NCBI GenBank assembly: GCA_013178155.1
Contig: JABLXH010000030.1
Span: 33,284-97,283 of the forward strand
Direction of reading: 5' to 3'
DNA length: 64,000 nt
Source: Armatimonadota bacterium
GTDB lineage: Bacteria > Armatimonadota > Zipacnadia > Zipacnadales > UBA11051
Part shown: positions 1 through 10,304 of the stretch, piece after piece
Layout of the letters: each line of letters opens with the position of its first letter
How positions within the stretch are numbered: the first letter of the stretch is position 1
Translations under genes and position numbers: made by a program
The notes under the pieces: model-generated
What the model saw: only the letters and a program-made list of their open reading frames with translations
Databases searched by the model: none
What the model was told of the DNA's origin: nothing

Positions 1-711
<711 letters not shown>

Positions 712-765
712 CCCCCGCCTCCCCGAGAGGCCGGCCCTGACCGGCCTGCAGTCAGAGCACACAAC

Positions 766-796
766 AGCGGCCCGCCTCGAAATGAGGCGGGCCGCT
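766..796. terminator. Bidirectional terminator hairpin between glmS and araB
   Basis: A perfect 13-bp inverted repeat (arms 766-778 and 784-796) with the 5-base loop GAAAT sits between two convergent genes. There is no long T-run on either side, so intrinsic termination is inferred from the stem strength and the convergent context. Confidence 0.75.
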
Positions 797-816
797 TCAG
801 TCTGCGGCTCAGAGTC

Positions 817-2499
817 CTAACCTGCCCGCTGCTTGATGTCCAGGAGCCGCTTCATCACGTCCGACAGGTCGTCTCGCGTGCCGGCGACCCCGAAGCTGTC
901 GTGCAGGCGCTTATAAAGCGCGTAGAGCTCGGCGTAGACCGCGTGGGCCGCCGGGTTGGGCTTGTAGCTGACTGGCTTGACACCCGTCATCGCGGCCTGG
1001 GCCGACTCCGCATCGGCATAGCCACCCGCCTCGGGTCCGGCAACGACCGCCCCGAAAATGCACGACCCCAGGGCGCACGTCTGTACCGCCCGCGACACGA
1101 AGAGCTCCTGCCCGGTCACATCGGCATAGACCTGCATGAAGAAGGGGTTCTTCTCAGCGATGCCACCGCAGCAGACGATGCGCTCGATGGGTACGCCGTA
1201 TTCGCGCAGGCGGTTGTGGATGGTCAGGGCGCCGAAGGCCGTGGCCTCGATGAGCGCCCGGTAGATCTCGGCGCGACTGGTGTGCAGCGTCTGCCCCAGC
1301 AGGAGCCCGGTGAGACGTGCGTCTACCAGAATAGTGCGATTGCCGTTATTCCAGTCCAGGGCCAGCAGTCCGCTCTGGCCAGGCTTCAGGGCCGCCGCCT
1401 TGGCCGTCAGGACCTCATGCAGGCTCGCGTCGCCCTCGCAGACCTCACTGACAAACCAGTTGAAGATGTCGCCCACCGCTGACTGCCCGGCCTCGATGCC
1501 GTAGTAACCCGGCAGCACGGAGCCGTCCACTATGCCACAGACGCCCGGGATGTCCAGCGGCTCCCCTGTCTTCGCGGCCACAGTGATGTCGCAGGTGGAG
1601 GTCCCCAGGATTTTCACCAGCGTCCCCACGCCCACGCCCGAGGCCACGCCGCCGTAATGGGCGTCGAAGGCCCCGACCGCCACGGGAATCCCCGCCGGCA
1701 GGCCGGTCTTCTCCGCCCATTCGGGGCAGAGTCTCCCGGCGCAGACATCGGAGGCGTGGGCCTGCCTGTAGAGCCGTCCGCGCAGGTCGGCCAGTTGTGG
1801 GTCCAGCAGCGCCAGAAACTCGGCGTCGGGCAGGCCGCCCCACTCCTCGCAATACATGGCCTTGTGCCCGGCGGCGCAGACGCTGCGCTTGAGTGTCGCG
1901 GGGTTCGTGTCACCCACCAGCACAGCGGGGATGTAGTCACAGAACTCCACCCAGCTATGGGCCGCCGCGAAGACCTCGGGGGCGACGTTGCGACAGTGCC
2001 AGATCTTGGACCAGAACCATTCAGAGCTGTACGTTCCCCCCGACTTGGCAAGATACTGGGGGCGATGCTCGGCAGCCAGTTCCGTGATCCGCTCCGCCTC
2101 GGCCATGGACGAATGGTCCTTCCACAGCCAGGCCATGGCGTCCGGATTGTCGGCAAACTCGGGCTTCAGGGCCAGCGGCGTGCCCGCGGCATCCACCGGA
2201 ATCGGCGTGGAGCCGGTAGTATCCACGCCGACGCCGATGACCTGCTCAGGCGCGAAGCCAGGCACGGATGCAGCCTTCGCCAGGGCCTCCCGCACACATG
2301 CCACCAGGCCCTCGTGGTAATCGGCAGGATGTTGGCGAGCGACGTGCGGGTTGTTCGGGTCGCCGATGACGCCGGCCTCGCCGCGCTGGTAGTCAGCCAC
2401 GGCCGTGGCGACCTCCTCGCCGGTCGCCACGTTAGCGATCAACGCACGCACCGAGTTGGTGCCGAAATCCAGGCCGATGGTATAGCGTTCACTAGCCAA
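817..2499 (-). CDS. araB: Ribulokinase (FGGY family)
   Basis: Phosphorylates L-ribulose to L-ribulose 5-phosphate in L-arabinose breakdown; cytoplasmic. The 560-residue protein opens with YTIGLDFGTNSVRALI, the FGGY phosphate-binding motif. It carries WLWKDHSS and the C-terminal ATP-site segment RIVCCGGIAEKNPFFMQVYAD, and its length is normal for AraB. A TTG start at 2499 is chosen because GGAGGGAGGT lies 6 bases upstream. The frame stays open further upstream, but there is no comparable ribosome site there. No araA or araD is in the window, so the sugar could also be ribulose from another source. An SGNH hydrolase gene precedes it on the same strand, 93 bases away. Confidence 0.9.
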   Translation of the reverse strand: MASERYTIGLDFGTNSVRALIANVATGEEVATAVADYQRGEAGVIGDPNNPHVARQHPADYHEGLVACVREALAKAASVPGFAPEQVIGVGVDTTGSTPIPVDAAGTPLALKPEFADNPDAMAWLWKDHSSMAEAERITELAAEHRPQYLAKSGGTYSSEWFWSKIWHCRNVAPEVFAAAHSWVEFCDYIPAVLVGDTNPATLKRSVCAAGHKAMYCEEWGGLPDAEFLALLDPQLADLRGRLYRQAHASDVCAGRLCPEWAEKTGLPAGIPVAVGAFDAHYGGVASGVGVGTLVKILGTSTCDITVAAKTGEPLDIPGVCGIVDGSVLPGYYGIEAGQSAVGDIFNWFVSEVCEGDASLHEVLTAKAAALKPGQSGLLALDWNNGNRTILVDARLTGLLLGQTLHTSRAEIYRALIEATAFGALTIHNRLREYGVPIERIVCCGGIAEKNPFFMQVYADVTGQELFVSRAVQTCALGSCIFGAVVAGPEAGGYADAESAQAAMTGVKPVSYKPNPAAHAVYAELYALYKRLHDSFGVAGTRDDLSDVMKRLLDIKQRAG

Positions 2500-2592
2500 G
2501 GGGATACCTCCCTCCGCGAGTCGGGTGCGGGGCACATCGCAAGAGCGCGCGAGGTGATTTCGCTGGGGTCTGAACGGAGACCTGCCGACCGG

Positions 2593-3876
2593 CTACTCCA
2601 CAACGTCGCCGATCAGCATCAGGCTGCCAACGCGCAGAACCGTGCCGTCATACTTCGCCGGGTCGAAGCCGGGCTTGGTCCTCTCCACGTCGGTGACGCT
2701 ACGGCGGTCTGGCTGCTCGGGATGGACCTCGACCGTCAGTTCGTGGACCGTGTCTGCCAGCCCGTCAGCGATGGGCAGTGTGGCCAGGCGGTGGTAGCTG
2801 CAGAAGCTGTCGAAGCGCGGTACCGGGCCAGTGGTCTTGCCATCCAGCGTCACCATGACTTGCGCGCCGTCGGGGCCGAGGATGTCGTAGAGCTGGATAG
2901 CTGTGCCCCGGAAGCGCACGTGGAGTCTTTCACCTGGCCGGTCAGCCTGCCACATCTCGGGCATGCGGTCGGCGAAGGCGCGCGCCACGCCATCGGTCGC
3001 GTCCAGCTTGCGCCAGCCGGGGCTCAGCATGGCTGGCTGCAAGGGGACCAGCTTCGCGCCCTCCCAGTTGTCCGCAATGAAGGGCGGCTTCAGGTCATGG
3101 GGGGCGGGCGCCGCCACCGTCGCCATCTGCTCCAGCGCCTCGGCGATGAGGTCCGCGTAGACCCGGTGGGCCTCGTCCAGGGGATGGACCCCATCATCGG
3201 AGAACTTGATGATCCCGGCGGGCACCGGCAGCGGCTGGCCTTGGGCGTCCCGCCCGGGGACATAGACCAGTCTCCCCGCTTCGGCGAGCTGCACGGTCTT
3301 CAGGGCGACGTTGACCGAGGGCAGGCCATAGTACTCGGCGATCATCTCATCAGCCGAGGCAGCCGGGGGACAGAAGCCCTGCCGGAGGTCGGTCTCGTAC
3401 CCGACCCGGAAGGTGTAGATGAAGCAGAAGTCAATGCTCGGGTCCTGTCTCCACGCCTGGCGCAGGAAGCCGTCAAAGGCGCGCCAGATGCGCTCGGGCG
3501 GGGCTCCGCCGTCGTTGACCGAGAACTCGACGAACACCAGGTCGGGCTGGTGGGCCAGCACGTCTTGTTGGAAGCGGTACACGCCGAGGTCTGAGCCCGT
3601 GCCGCCGATGGCCGCGTTGATTTCGACCACCTTGGCCTGAGGGTACTTGCTCTGCAGCCACTGCAGCGTCTTGACGCGCCAGCCGGCGGCAGCCGTGATG
3701 CTGCCGCCAAAGTAGGCCACCCGCACCTCGCCGCCCTGACGCAGCTTCGTCAGGGCATTGCCCAGACCGTTCCGAGCCTGGACGAGTCGCGCCGGCTGGG
3801 GTGCATACAGGGGCTGTCCGAAGACGCTGGCTGCACCCATCATTGCCATCGCAATTGCCGGGGTCACTCGGTACAT
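2593..3876 (-). CDS. Secreted SGNH/GDSL-like hydrolase with C-terminal beta domain
   Basis: Probable exported esterase, perhaps a carbohydrate deacetylase. The 427-residue protein has an N-terminal signal-like segment. The SGNH block I appears as YFGGSITAA with the nucleophile candidate Ser59. Then come INAAIGGTGSD (block II Gly), VEFSVNDGG (block III Asn-Asp) and SDDGVHP (block V Asp and His), so all catalytic positions look intact. From about residue 280 a beta-rich, jelly-roll-like region follows (FRGTAIQLYDILGPDGAQV). The substrate cannot be read from the sequence. The gene lies between a hybrid sensor kinase and ribulokinase, all on the minus strand. Confidence 0.8.
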   Translation of the reverse strand: MYRVTPAIAMAMMGAASVFGQPLYAPQPARLVQARNGLGNALTKLRQGGEVRVAYFGGSITAAAGWRVKTLQWLQSKYPQAKVVEINAAIGGTGSDLGVYRFQQDVLAHQPDLVFVEFSVNDGGAPPERIWRAFDGFLRQAWRQDPSIDFCFIYTFRVGYETDLRQGFCPPAASADEMIAEYYGLPSVNVALKTVQLAEAGRLVYVPGRDAQGQPLPVPAGIIKFSDDGVHPLDEAHRVYADLIAEALEQMATVAAPAPHDLKPPFIADNWEGAKLVPLQPAMLSPGWRKLDATDGVARAFADRMPEMWQADRPGERLHVRFRGTAIQLYDILGPDGAQVMVTLDGKTTGPVPRFDSFCSYHRLATLPIADGLADTVHELTVEVHPEQPDRRSVTDVERTKPGFDPAKYDGTVLRVGSLMLIGDVVE

Positions 3877-3941
3877 GGGGTGTTGGTTGCCGCCCGTGAG
3901 GTCTGCCCTGACAGACCGGCCTGGATAGCCGCCGGGAAATG

Positions 3942-6407
3942 CTAACCGGCTGCCACTGCGGCCTCGGCCCTGGCCAAGGCCTCGCGGATCTGGTCCCGGG
4001 TGAACGGCTTCTGCAGTACGGCCACAAAGCCGTGAAAGTCACTGACATCAACATCCCAGCCGGTGATGAGCACACACTGGATGTGCGGCTGGAGCGTGCG
4101 GGCCCGCTCAGCCAGATCGGGCCCGGAGATGTGCTCCATCCCGTAGTCGGTGACGAGCACGTCGAAATGGTTGTGCTGCAGTTGCTGTATCGCCTCTTCG
4201 CCTGTGGACGCCACGGTGGCCTCGTGGCCCAGGCGGTTCATTGCACGTGACATGTAGTCGCGGATGTCGTCCATGTCATCCACGATGAGGACCTTCATCT
4301 TGTCCATTGGCTTTTCCTCGTCTCTGGCGATAGCCGGTTGGTCGTCCAGCTCCCGGGCTGCTGGCAGAGTGATGCGAAAGGTGGTGCCGACGCCGAGCTC
4401 CGACTCGACCTCGATGGTACCGCCATGTCTGAGTATGATACCACGGATCACGGCCAGGCCCAGCCCCGAGTTGTCGGCCCCTTTGGTACTGAAGAAGGGC
4501 TGGAAGATCTGGGCCTGCGTCTCCTCCGACATGCCGATGCCGTTGTCGCTGACACAGAACTCCACCGTGTCCTCGGTAGCGCTGCCCGTGACCCGGATGG
4601 TGCCTCCCTCGGGCATGGCCTCACAAGCGTTGACAATCAGGTTGGTGAGGACGTTCCCCATCTCACCGGAACTGGCATGGACCTTGATGCGTTCCGGAAC
4701 CTCGTTGATCACGTTGATGACGAGGCCCTGGCGTTGGGCGGCATCGCGCCAGCGCGGCCGCAGGGTGAAGATCACGTCCTCCGTCAACTGGCGCAGGTCA
4801 AAGTCCTGACGGTCCAGTTCGGTGCGGGCTTGTGCGAAGCGCTGGATGCGGCGAACGGTCTCGGCGCCACGCTTGGCGGCGGACATGATCGCCTCCAGCG
4901 ACCGCTCCTTCTCGGGGTCCGTCTCGTCCATGAGCATGAGGTCCGCCGGTCCCACGATGCCGGCCAGCATGTTGTTCAGATCGTGGGCGACTCCGCCGGC
5001 GATCTCGCCCAGCGACCGCAGACGCTCGGTGACTGTGGCTTGGCGCTCCAGCAGGCGCTGCTGCGTCACGTCCAGGCCGATGACCACGTAACCGGTGATC
5101 GCCCCGTCAGGCCCGGACTCCGCTACCCAACGCCAGGCAATGATCAGGTCGTCGCCGGCACGGTTCTGCCAGGTTGTCTCCGCCTCGCCCCGGCGCTGGG
5201 TACGCATGGCCTGGACCATCTGGGCTGTTTCTTCCATCCGTTCAGCCGCAGTGAACTGCTCCCAGAACGGGCGCCCCTTGAGCTCCTCCAGGCTGTAACC
5301 CGTCAGCTCCTCTCCGGTTGAGTTGATGAGAACTACTCTCGCCTCGGCATCCAGCACCATGATGATGGCGTCGGCCGTGCTGATGATGTTGTCTGAGAAG
5401 TCGCGCTCCCGACGCACCTGCATCTGGGCCTCCACCAGTTCGGTGACATCCAGCAGATTGGCTACCACCGCCGGCTTGCCCCAGTACTCGGCCTCGGCCA
5501 CGGCCACCTGGCACCAGCGCGGTTGCCCCTTGAGTGGGCGGAAGAGCAGTTGTTCCGGCGCTACCATGCCCCGGACCAGGGAGCGGCGTCGTGCCAGTTG
5601 AACCTGAAGGGCCTGTCTGGCCTCTTCGTCGAAGAAGTCCCAGAGCGAAAGCCCAAACACGTCTCCCCGCGGCGCGTGAACCATCTCCACGAAGTGTGGG
5701 TTGGCGTACACCAGATGGCCGTCCTGCTGGATCACGATGCCGGTGGCGGAGCTCTCTCCCAGGGCACGGAACTGTTCTTCGCGCTCGCGCAAATCGGCGC
5801 GGGCACGTTCCGCACTGATCAGCATCTGGTCGGCCTTGCGCAGCGCCTCGCGCATCTGGGTCAGCGTTACGTGTAGCAGCGTGAACACCAGCGCATAGAG
5901 CAGCAGGCAGGCGCTGGCCACCAGAGGCACAGTGTTATCAGCGGGGTCGCCAGGGAACGTCCAGTAAGCCACCGCGAACATCACGGTGGCTCCTCCGGCC
6001 ACGCCGACGGCCGGCCAACTGCCCAGCAGCACCTGGCTCATCACGATCGGCACCAGGTACAGCGGCGCGAGGACCCCAAAGTACACCGCGGGGCTGATGA
6101 GGGCAGTGAGAGCCGCCTTGACGGCCAGCGAGCCGATCAGCAGCCACGCGGCCCACGTGTACTGGCCACGCTGGACCACGATGGCCGCGGCCCAGGCCCC
6201 AAGGCCACAGACCACCGAGAGGTATGCATCCGCCAGCAGCAACAGCCGATCGTCGCGGCCCTGTGCCGCGCTCGCCAACTCAAACACCGCCACCAGTACC
6301 ATGACCAGCGAGAAGGTGGAAGCAACGACGCGCAACATCGGGCTGCGACGGTCGGTGCTCTCCGACCGGTGGTTCGGGGGTGTACTCCCGGATGCGCTCG
6401 ATCTCAT
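3942..6407 (-). CDS. Membrane hybrid histidine kinase with two PAS domains and a receiver
   Basis: Two-component sensor of unknown signal. About 821 residues: six hydrophobic segments between residues 24 and 215, a short coiled coil, PAS 1 (near ESSATGIVIQQDGHLVYAN), and PAS 2 (near STADAIIMVLDAEARVVLIN). The H-box is GVAHDLNNMLAGI, followed by the ATPase domain (NLIVNACEAMPEGG, GLGLAVIRGII) and a C-terminal receiver from residue 701 with phospho-acceptor Asp754 (VLVTDYG). The start is uncertain: ATG at 6407 has a GGGGAG 12 bases upstream, and ATG at 6338 also fits, just before the first membrane segment. A promoter lies about 320 bases upstream. The receiver begins with its own ATG (4307) behind GAGGA, so a free receiver could be translated separately. 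No output regulator is adjacent. Confidence 0.88.
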   Translation of the reverse strand: MRSSASGSTPPNHRSESTDRRSPMLRVVASTFSLVMVLVAVFELASAAQGRDDRLLLLADAYLSVVCGLGAWAAAIVVQRGQYTWAAWLLIGSLAVKAALTALISPAVYFGVLAPLYLVPIVMSQVLLGSWPAVGVAGGATVMFAVAYWTFPGDPADNTVPLVASACLLLYALVFTLLHVTLTQMREALRKADQMLISAERARADLREREEQFRALGESSATGIVIQQDGHLVYANPHFVEMVHAPRGDVFGLSLWDFFDEEARQALQVQLARRRSLVRGMVAPEQLLFRPLKGQPRWCQVAVAEAEYWGKPAVVANLLDVTELVEAQMQVRRERDFSDNIISTADAIIMVLDAEARVVLINSTGEELTGYSLEELKGRPFWEQFTAAERMEETAQMVQAMRTQRRGEAETTWQNRAGDDLIIAWRWVAESGPDGAITGYVVIGLDVTQQRLLERQATVTERLRSLGEIAGGVAHDLNNMLAGIVGPADLMLMDETDPEKERSLEAIMSAAKRGAETVRRIQRFAQARTELDRQDFDLRQLTEDVIFTLRPRWRDAAQRQGLVINVINEVPERIKVHASSGEMGNVLTNLIVNACEAMPEGGTIRVTGSATEDTVEFCVSDNGIGMSEETQAQIFQPFFSTKGADNSGLGLAVIRGIILRHGGTIEVESELGVGTTFRITLPAARELDDQPAIARDEEKPMDKMKVLIVDDMDDIRDYMSRAMNRLGHEATVASTGEEAIQQLQHNHFDVLVTDYGMEHISGPDLAERARTLQPHIQCVLITGWDVDVSDFHGFVAVLQKPFTRDQIREALARAEAAVAAG

Positions 6408-7049
6408 GTTTCCAGAATCTCCCCGCATGCACGCCGGTGGCTTGCCGCCACCCACCCCCGGGGGCAGTGTGTGACCCGCGCGGTCAGCGGTCTCGTCCAC
6501 AGAGCTGGCACCTCTGTAGCTGACCCGCGCCAGAGCTGTCTTGCCGTGTCCGGCCCGATCAGAAGCCGGCGTCAGCGAACACGAGACGCTCAGCGGCTTC
6601 GGCTCTAGCAGCCGTCGCGGCGCGTTCCCGTGGACTGTCCGCCCGCCTGCGCCATCTTCACGACCCGAGCATCCTACCCGCCTGTCCCGTCCCCGACAGA
6701 CCCAGGAAGGCGGCTGATTGCCTCCCTGACATGATACCCGGTTAGGGACCTGAGTCAACAGACAGGCGCAACTTGGCCCTCAGAGTTGCTCAAGAGTTGG
6801 CAGGTTATCCGGCGCCAGCCGGCCATTTGGGCAGCGATGGGGAGATCTGATGCTCCAAAGGGCCGCTCAGGCCTCTCATGCGCGTCATTGGAATGATAAC
6901 AAGGCTATACAATACACTCACGATCAGCTCAAGCCCCCGCCCTACCGCAACGAAGCCTTGGCCGCAACCGTGACGGCGTTCGTCGCGGTCTTGGAGGTCT
7001 GGCAGGGCACCCGGCGAAATCCGGGGTAGCGTCAGAGGAGGTCTGCTGT
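6408..7049. other. Divergent intergenic region between sensor kinase and membrane protein genes
   Basis: About 640 bases without a convincing gene. The minus-strand half holds the kinase promoter (6731-6758) and a GC-rich leader of about 315 bases in which I recognise no riboswitch. The plus-strand half contains an unusually AT-rich patch (about 6885-6925, around GGCTATACAATACACTC) that could hold the promoter of the membrane protein, but no pair of hexamers with correct spacing stands out. Open frames through the region have Arg/Pro-rich compositions typical of non-coding GC-rich DNA. Confidence 0.5.
6731..6758 (-). promoter_or_regulatory. Promoter for the hybrid kinase
   Basis: On the minus strand TTGACT (6758-6753) and TATCAT (6736-6731) are spaced by 16 bases, a good match to a housekeeping sigma promoter. 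Transcription would start near 6724, leaving a leader of about 315 bases before the kinase start. Confidence 0.6.
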
Positions 7050-9272
7050 GTGACCGCTCATCGCTGCTCCCTGGCGCGGGCGCAACGGTCGATACTCCAC
7101 AGGAGGTGCAGCTCCTTGCCGATGAGCGATGTCTCTGCCCGTGATGCGCTACAACTGCCCGATGGGCAGAGGGCAGGTGTCGCTGTCCCCTCGTTGCCGG
7201 CCGCTACCTGCCGCGCGCTCCTTACCGCCTTCATCCTCGCCCTGCTCATCGCTGCCTGGAACAAGCAAGCCGAGCTGGTGACTCTGACCAGCCAGATTAC
7301 CGAAAGCACGCCGGCCATCGCCGCCGTCCTGGTGCTTTTCCTGATGTTGGGGGCCGGTGGCGCGGTGGGTCGCCTGACCCAGGCTGCGTCCTTGAGGGAA
7401 CACCCGTCGCGTCTGGCCCAGTGGGCACGCCACCTGGTGTTCACGCGGGGCGAGATGCTTGTCGTGTTCTACTTCCTGGCCATCGTCTGCTCCATGCCCG
7501 GGGTTGGTCTCTTCCGCACCTTCATGCCATGTCTGTCGGTGGTCCAGTACTTTGGGATGCCCTCCAACCATCTGGCAGAAATGGCCCAGGACATTCCCTG
7601 GCAATGGGCACCCAACGATCCGGAGGTCATGCGCGTATTCTGGGAGGGAGGCGACCGCGCCGTTCCCACTCTGGGGGTTGAGGGGGTTCCCCTGCTGGGC
7701 CCCCTGCTGGAGGGCGCCTTTCACTTCCTGGCTGCGCCGGCCATCATTGACTGGCGGCACTGGCTGGTGCCCTTCCTGGTCTGGAGCTTCTACCTCAGTG
7801 CCTACTTCGTGACAGCCTTCTGCCTCATCACCCTCTTCCGCCGCCATTGGGAGGAGGACGAGAGGCTCAGCTACCCGGTCTCCAGCCTGGCCGTGGAGAT
7901 GATTCGGCCCGAGGGCAGCTTGCTGTCGGGCCAAAGCTTCTTCCGCGATCCCGTCGTCTGGACGGGCTTCAGCCTGGCGGTCATCTACAACGTAACCAAT
8001 GCGATCAAAGTCTGGAATCCGTCGGTCCCCGCCCTTGGCATCCATTACCCGCTGGGGCAGTTCTTCACCGAGTCGCCCTGGGACACCATGCAGGGCTTTG
8101 CCATCTTCTACAAACCGGAGCTGCTCGGTCTGGGTTACCTGGTGCCGATGGATGTGCTGTTCTCGATCTGGTTCTTCACAGTCTTCATGTGGATCGTGCG
8201 ACCGGTGGCCAAGATTGTCGGTTACCAGCCCTCCGGCTTCCCCTTCATGACCAACCAGGGGGTGGGGGCCTTTCTGCTCCTGGGCGTCTACTTCATCTGG
8301 TCAGCCCGGGGCCGGCTGCAGGAGGTGGCCCGCAAAGCGTTTGCCGGTGACCAGGCGGTGGATGATAGTCAGGAACCGCTGAGTTACCGCTTCTCGGCGC
8401 TGACTGTTCTGCTCGGCTTGGCCGTCATTTTCGGCATGCCCATCGCCTTTGGCGTGGTGACCTGGCACGCGGTGATGTACTTCACGATCATGATGCTGAC
8501 GCTCATCGTGTACTGCCACAACCGGGCGGAGATGGGCTTCCCGGTGGTCTGGGGATACCCGCTCTACAAGCAGCGCGAGACCATGATCAACCTGCTGGGC
8601 AGCGCGGCCTTCATGCCGGGAGGGAGCACCAAGTCCCTGACGCTGCTGAGCATGTTTGGCTGGCTGCAACGCACCGTCAACCAGGCCATTACCAGCACCG
8701 GTGTCGAGGGCTACGTAGCGGCCAGCAAGCTCGGCGAGAGCCGGCGGGTGCTGGCAAAGGTCGTCGTCGGCGCGCTGGTCTTCGGCCTGGTCCTGGCCTT
8801 CCTGGTCAACCTCTCGGCCTACTATGAATACGGCGGGCTCGTGCTTTCCAGCGCCGGCGGCAACGAGGGGGGACAGATGACCCAGGAGGTCCTGGGGCAG
8901 TTCACTCCCATCTCCCAGTGGGTGGACACCCCTGAGGGCCCTAACCGGCTCAAGACCGGCTATACGGTCTTTGGGGCGATACTGGCCCTGGCCATGGTCA
9001 TCGGACGCCGCGCCTGGGTCCGCTTCCCCTTCCACCCGGGCGGCTACGCGCTGGCGCTATGCCACGAGGGACCCTACATGTGGTTTGCGGCCTTCCTGAT
9101 CTGGGGTGTGAAATGGGCCACCCTGCACCTCGGGGGAGTGAAGGCCTACCGTCGCATCGCGCCCGGCTTCCTGGCCTTCACACTGGGTCACTTCTTCTCG
9201 GTCGGGGTCTGGAGCCTGATCGGCCTGTACGCCGGGGAGTTCGTGCGACGGTATACCGTCTGGTTCATCTGA
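7050..9272 (+). CDS. Large multi-span membrane protein, DUF6785/DUF6784-like
   Basis: Integral membrane protein of 740 residues with about a dozen hydrophobic segments (e.g. ALLTAFILALLIAAW, IAAVLVLFLMLGAGGAVG, MYFTIMMLTLIVYC) and a long extracytoplasmic section around residues 160-220. The layout recalls the DUF6785/DUF6784 proteins of Armatimonadota and Planctomycetota, which have been compared with oligopeptide transporters; this is from memory. Transport function is inference. Two starts are equally supported: GTG 7050 with AGGAGG 8 bases upstream, and TTG 7116 with AGGAGG 9 bases upstream. The second would remove a 22-residue Arg-rich leader. It is convergent with the nucleoside hydrolase gene. 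Confidence 0.7.
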   Translation: MTAHRCSLARAQRSILHRRCSSLPMSDVSARDALQLPDGQRAGVAVPSLPAATCRALLTAFILALLIAAWNKQAELVTLTSQITESTPAIAAVLVLFLMLGAGGAVGRLTQAASLREHPSRLAQWARHLVFTRGEMLVVFYFLAIVCSMPGVGLFRTFMPCLSVVQYFGMPSNHLAEMAQDIPWQWAPNDPEVMRVFWEGGDRAVPTLGVEGVPLLGPLLEGAFHFLAAPAIIDWRHWLVPFLVWSFYLSAYFVTAFCLITLFRRHWEEDERLSYPVSSLAVEMIRPEGSLLSGQSFFRDPVVWTGFSLAVIYNVTNAIKVWNPSVPALGIHYPLGQFFTESPWDTMQGFAIFYKPELLGLGYLVPMDVLFSIWFFTVFMWIVRPVAKIVGYQPSGFPFMTNQGVGAFLLLGVYFIWSARGRLQEVARKAFAGDQAVDDSQEPLSYRFSALTVLLGLAVIFGMPIAFGVVTWHAVMYFTIMMLTLIVYCHNRAEMGFPVVWGYPLYKQRETMINLLGSAAFMPGGSTKSLTLLSMFGWLQRTVNQAITSTGVEGYVAASKLGESRRVLAKVVVGALVFGLVLAFLVNLSAYYEYGGLVLSSAGGNEGGQMTQEVLGQFTPISQWVDTPEGPNRLKTGYTVFGAILALAMVIGRRAWVRFPFHPGGYALALCHEGPYMWFAAFLIWGVKWATLHLGGVKAYRRIAPGFLAFTLGHFFSVGVWSLIGLYAGEFVRRYTVWFI

Positions 9273-9283
9273 GCGCGCCACCT

Positions 9284-9321
9284 CCCCCCGCCCCCCTCGG
9301 TGGCGTGGAGGGGAGCGGGGG
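9284..9321. terminator. Possible terminator hairpin between convergent genes
   Basis: A C-run block (9284-9298) is nearly complementary to the G-rich block GGAGGGGAGCGGGGG (9307-9321), giving about 14 pairs with one mismatch. It sits between the membrane protein gene and the nucleoside hydrolase gene. Confidence 0.45.
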
Positions 9322-9332
9322 ACTGCCTCCGT

Positions 9333-10280
9333 CTAAAGGGAATCCACCATCAGGTCCTCTATCGCCTGCGCCAAGGTGGCGTCGTCCACAGCCGGAGTCA
9401 GGTGGCAGTGCTGCGGCGTGGCTCCCGCCGCTGGCACCCACTCGTGGTCACCGGTAGCCTTGTCAAAGCGGCAGCGGTACCCCCAGCGCTCCCTGAACAT
9501 CCCGTCCGCTCCGCGCACGGCATAGAGTGCCGCCAACTGATCCCAGCTTGATCGGCTTCCACTCGGAGCCCCAAGCCAGATCTGGTAGGCCCGGCGCAGC
9601 GGATGGTCCTCCGGCGCGGCGCCGATGAAGCGGGCGCCGGTCAGCACCGTTTCCCCCCATTCGCTGACCACCACCGGGGTCGGCCAGCGCTCGAGCACGA
9701 GGTGCGTCGCCGGGCGGTCCATGGCCCAGTTGAAGACGTCGCGCCCGCGCGGGAAGCTGCCGATGGCCATGGTCACTAGCCGGGCCACCTTCCGCGTTAC
9801 CAGTTCCTGGCCCGGCAAGGGGCTGTGCTCATCGGGTCCGGACTGCAGAAGCTGGGCCAGGGCCGTAAGCATCCCGATGGCGCAGATGGTCACGCTCCCA
9901 TCGGGTTGCTCTGCCAGGAGGCGCCGGTAGAGCGCCACAGCCTCCTCGGGCCGTACGGTTCCGTGCGCCGCCTCCCACGAACGCCCGATGTCCTCATTGT
10001 AGACATGCACCGCGCCCTGCGCCCGAGCGGCGCGGTACGCGGCATGGGCAGGGTTGGTCTCCCAGTCCGGTACCGCAACCAGCCCCACCGGTATGTCCGC
10101 GCGGCCATACCAGGCGTTAGCAGCATGCACACACGCCGCACACCAATGCACCGGCACACTGCAGACGACGCCGAGCAGCTCCACCTCGCCTCGGCGCATC
10201 AGCCCATGCAACATGGCGAGGGTCCCGGCGTCGTCGCAGTCCGTATCAATGTCGGTGTCGAGTATGAGCCGGCAATCCAC
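9333..10280 (-). CDS. Inosine/uridine-preferring nucleoside hydrolase family protein
   Basis: Hydrolyses the N-glycosidic bond of a ribonucleoside, releasing base and ribose. The 315-residue protein begins with the calcium-binding aspartate cluster LILDTDIDTDCDDAGTLAML, a variant of the family DTDPGxDDA motif, and has the typical length. The middle contains ICAIGMLTALAQLL, matching the family TNIA segment loosely. Several family members in environmental bacteria act on unknown substrates, and the divergent central motifs here make the exact nucleoside uncertain. It lies 24 bases after the preceding minus-strand secreted-protein gene, probably in one transcript with it. Confidence 0.82.
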   Translation of the reverse strand: MDCRLILDTDIDTDCDDAGTLAMLHGLMRRGEVELLGVVCSVPVHWCAACVHAANAWYGRADIPVGLVAVPDWETNPAHAAYRAARAQGAVHVYNEDIGRSWEAAHGTVRPEEAVALYRRLLAEQPDGSVTICAIGMLTALAQLLQSGPDEHSPLPGQELVTRKVARLVTMAIGSFPRGRDVFNWAMDRPATHLVLERWPTPVVVSEWGETVLTGARFIGAAPEDHPLRRAYQIWLGAPSGSRSSWDQLAALYAVRGADGMFRERWGYRCRFDKATGDHEWVPAAGATPQHCHLTPAVDDATLAQAIEDLMVDSL

Positions 10281-10304
10281 GGCTTGGCCCCTCCTACGGG
10301 CCAG

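Noticed and set aside
1657..3594. Long plus-strand open frame (645 codons) across araB and the SGNH gene
   Set aside because: Antisense shadow of two recognised genes; no ribosome site and no family features.
6408..6758. Extension of the hybrid kinase to the start of its open frame at 6758
   Set aside because: The first TTG of that frame is the promoter -35 itself, and the extension has no signal or domain features.
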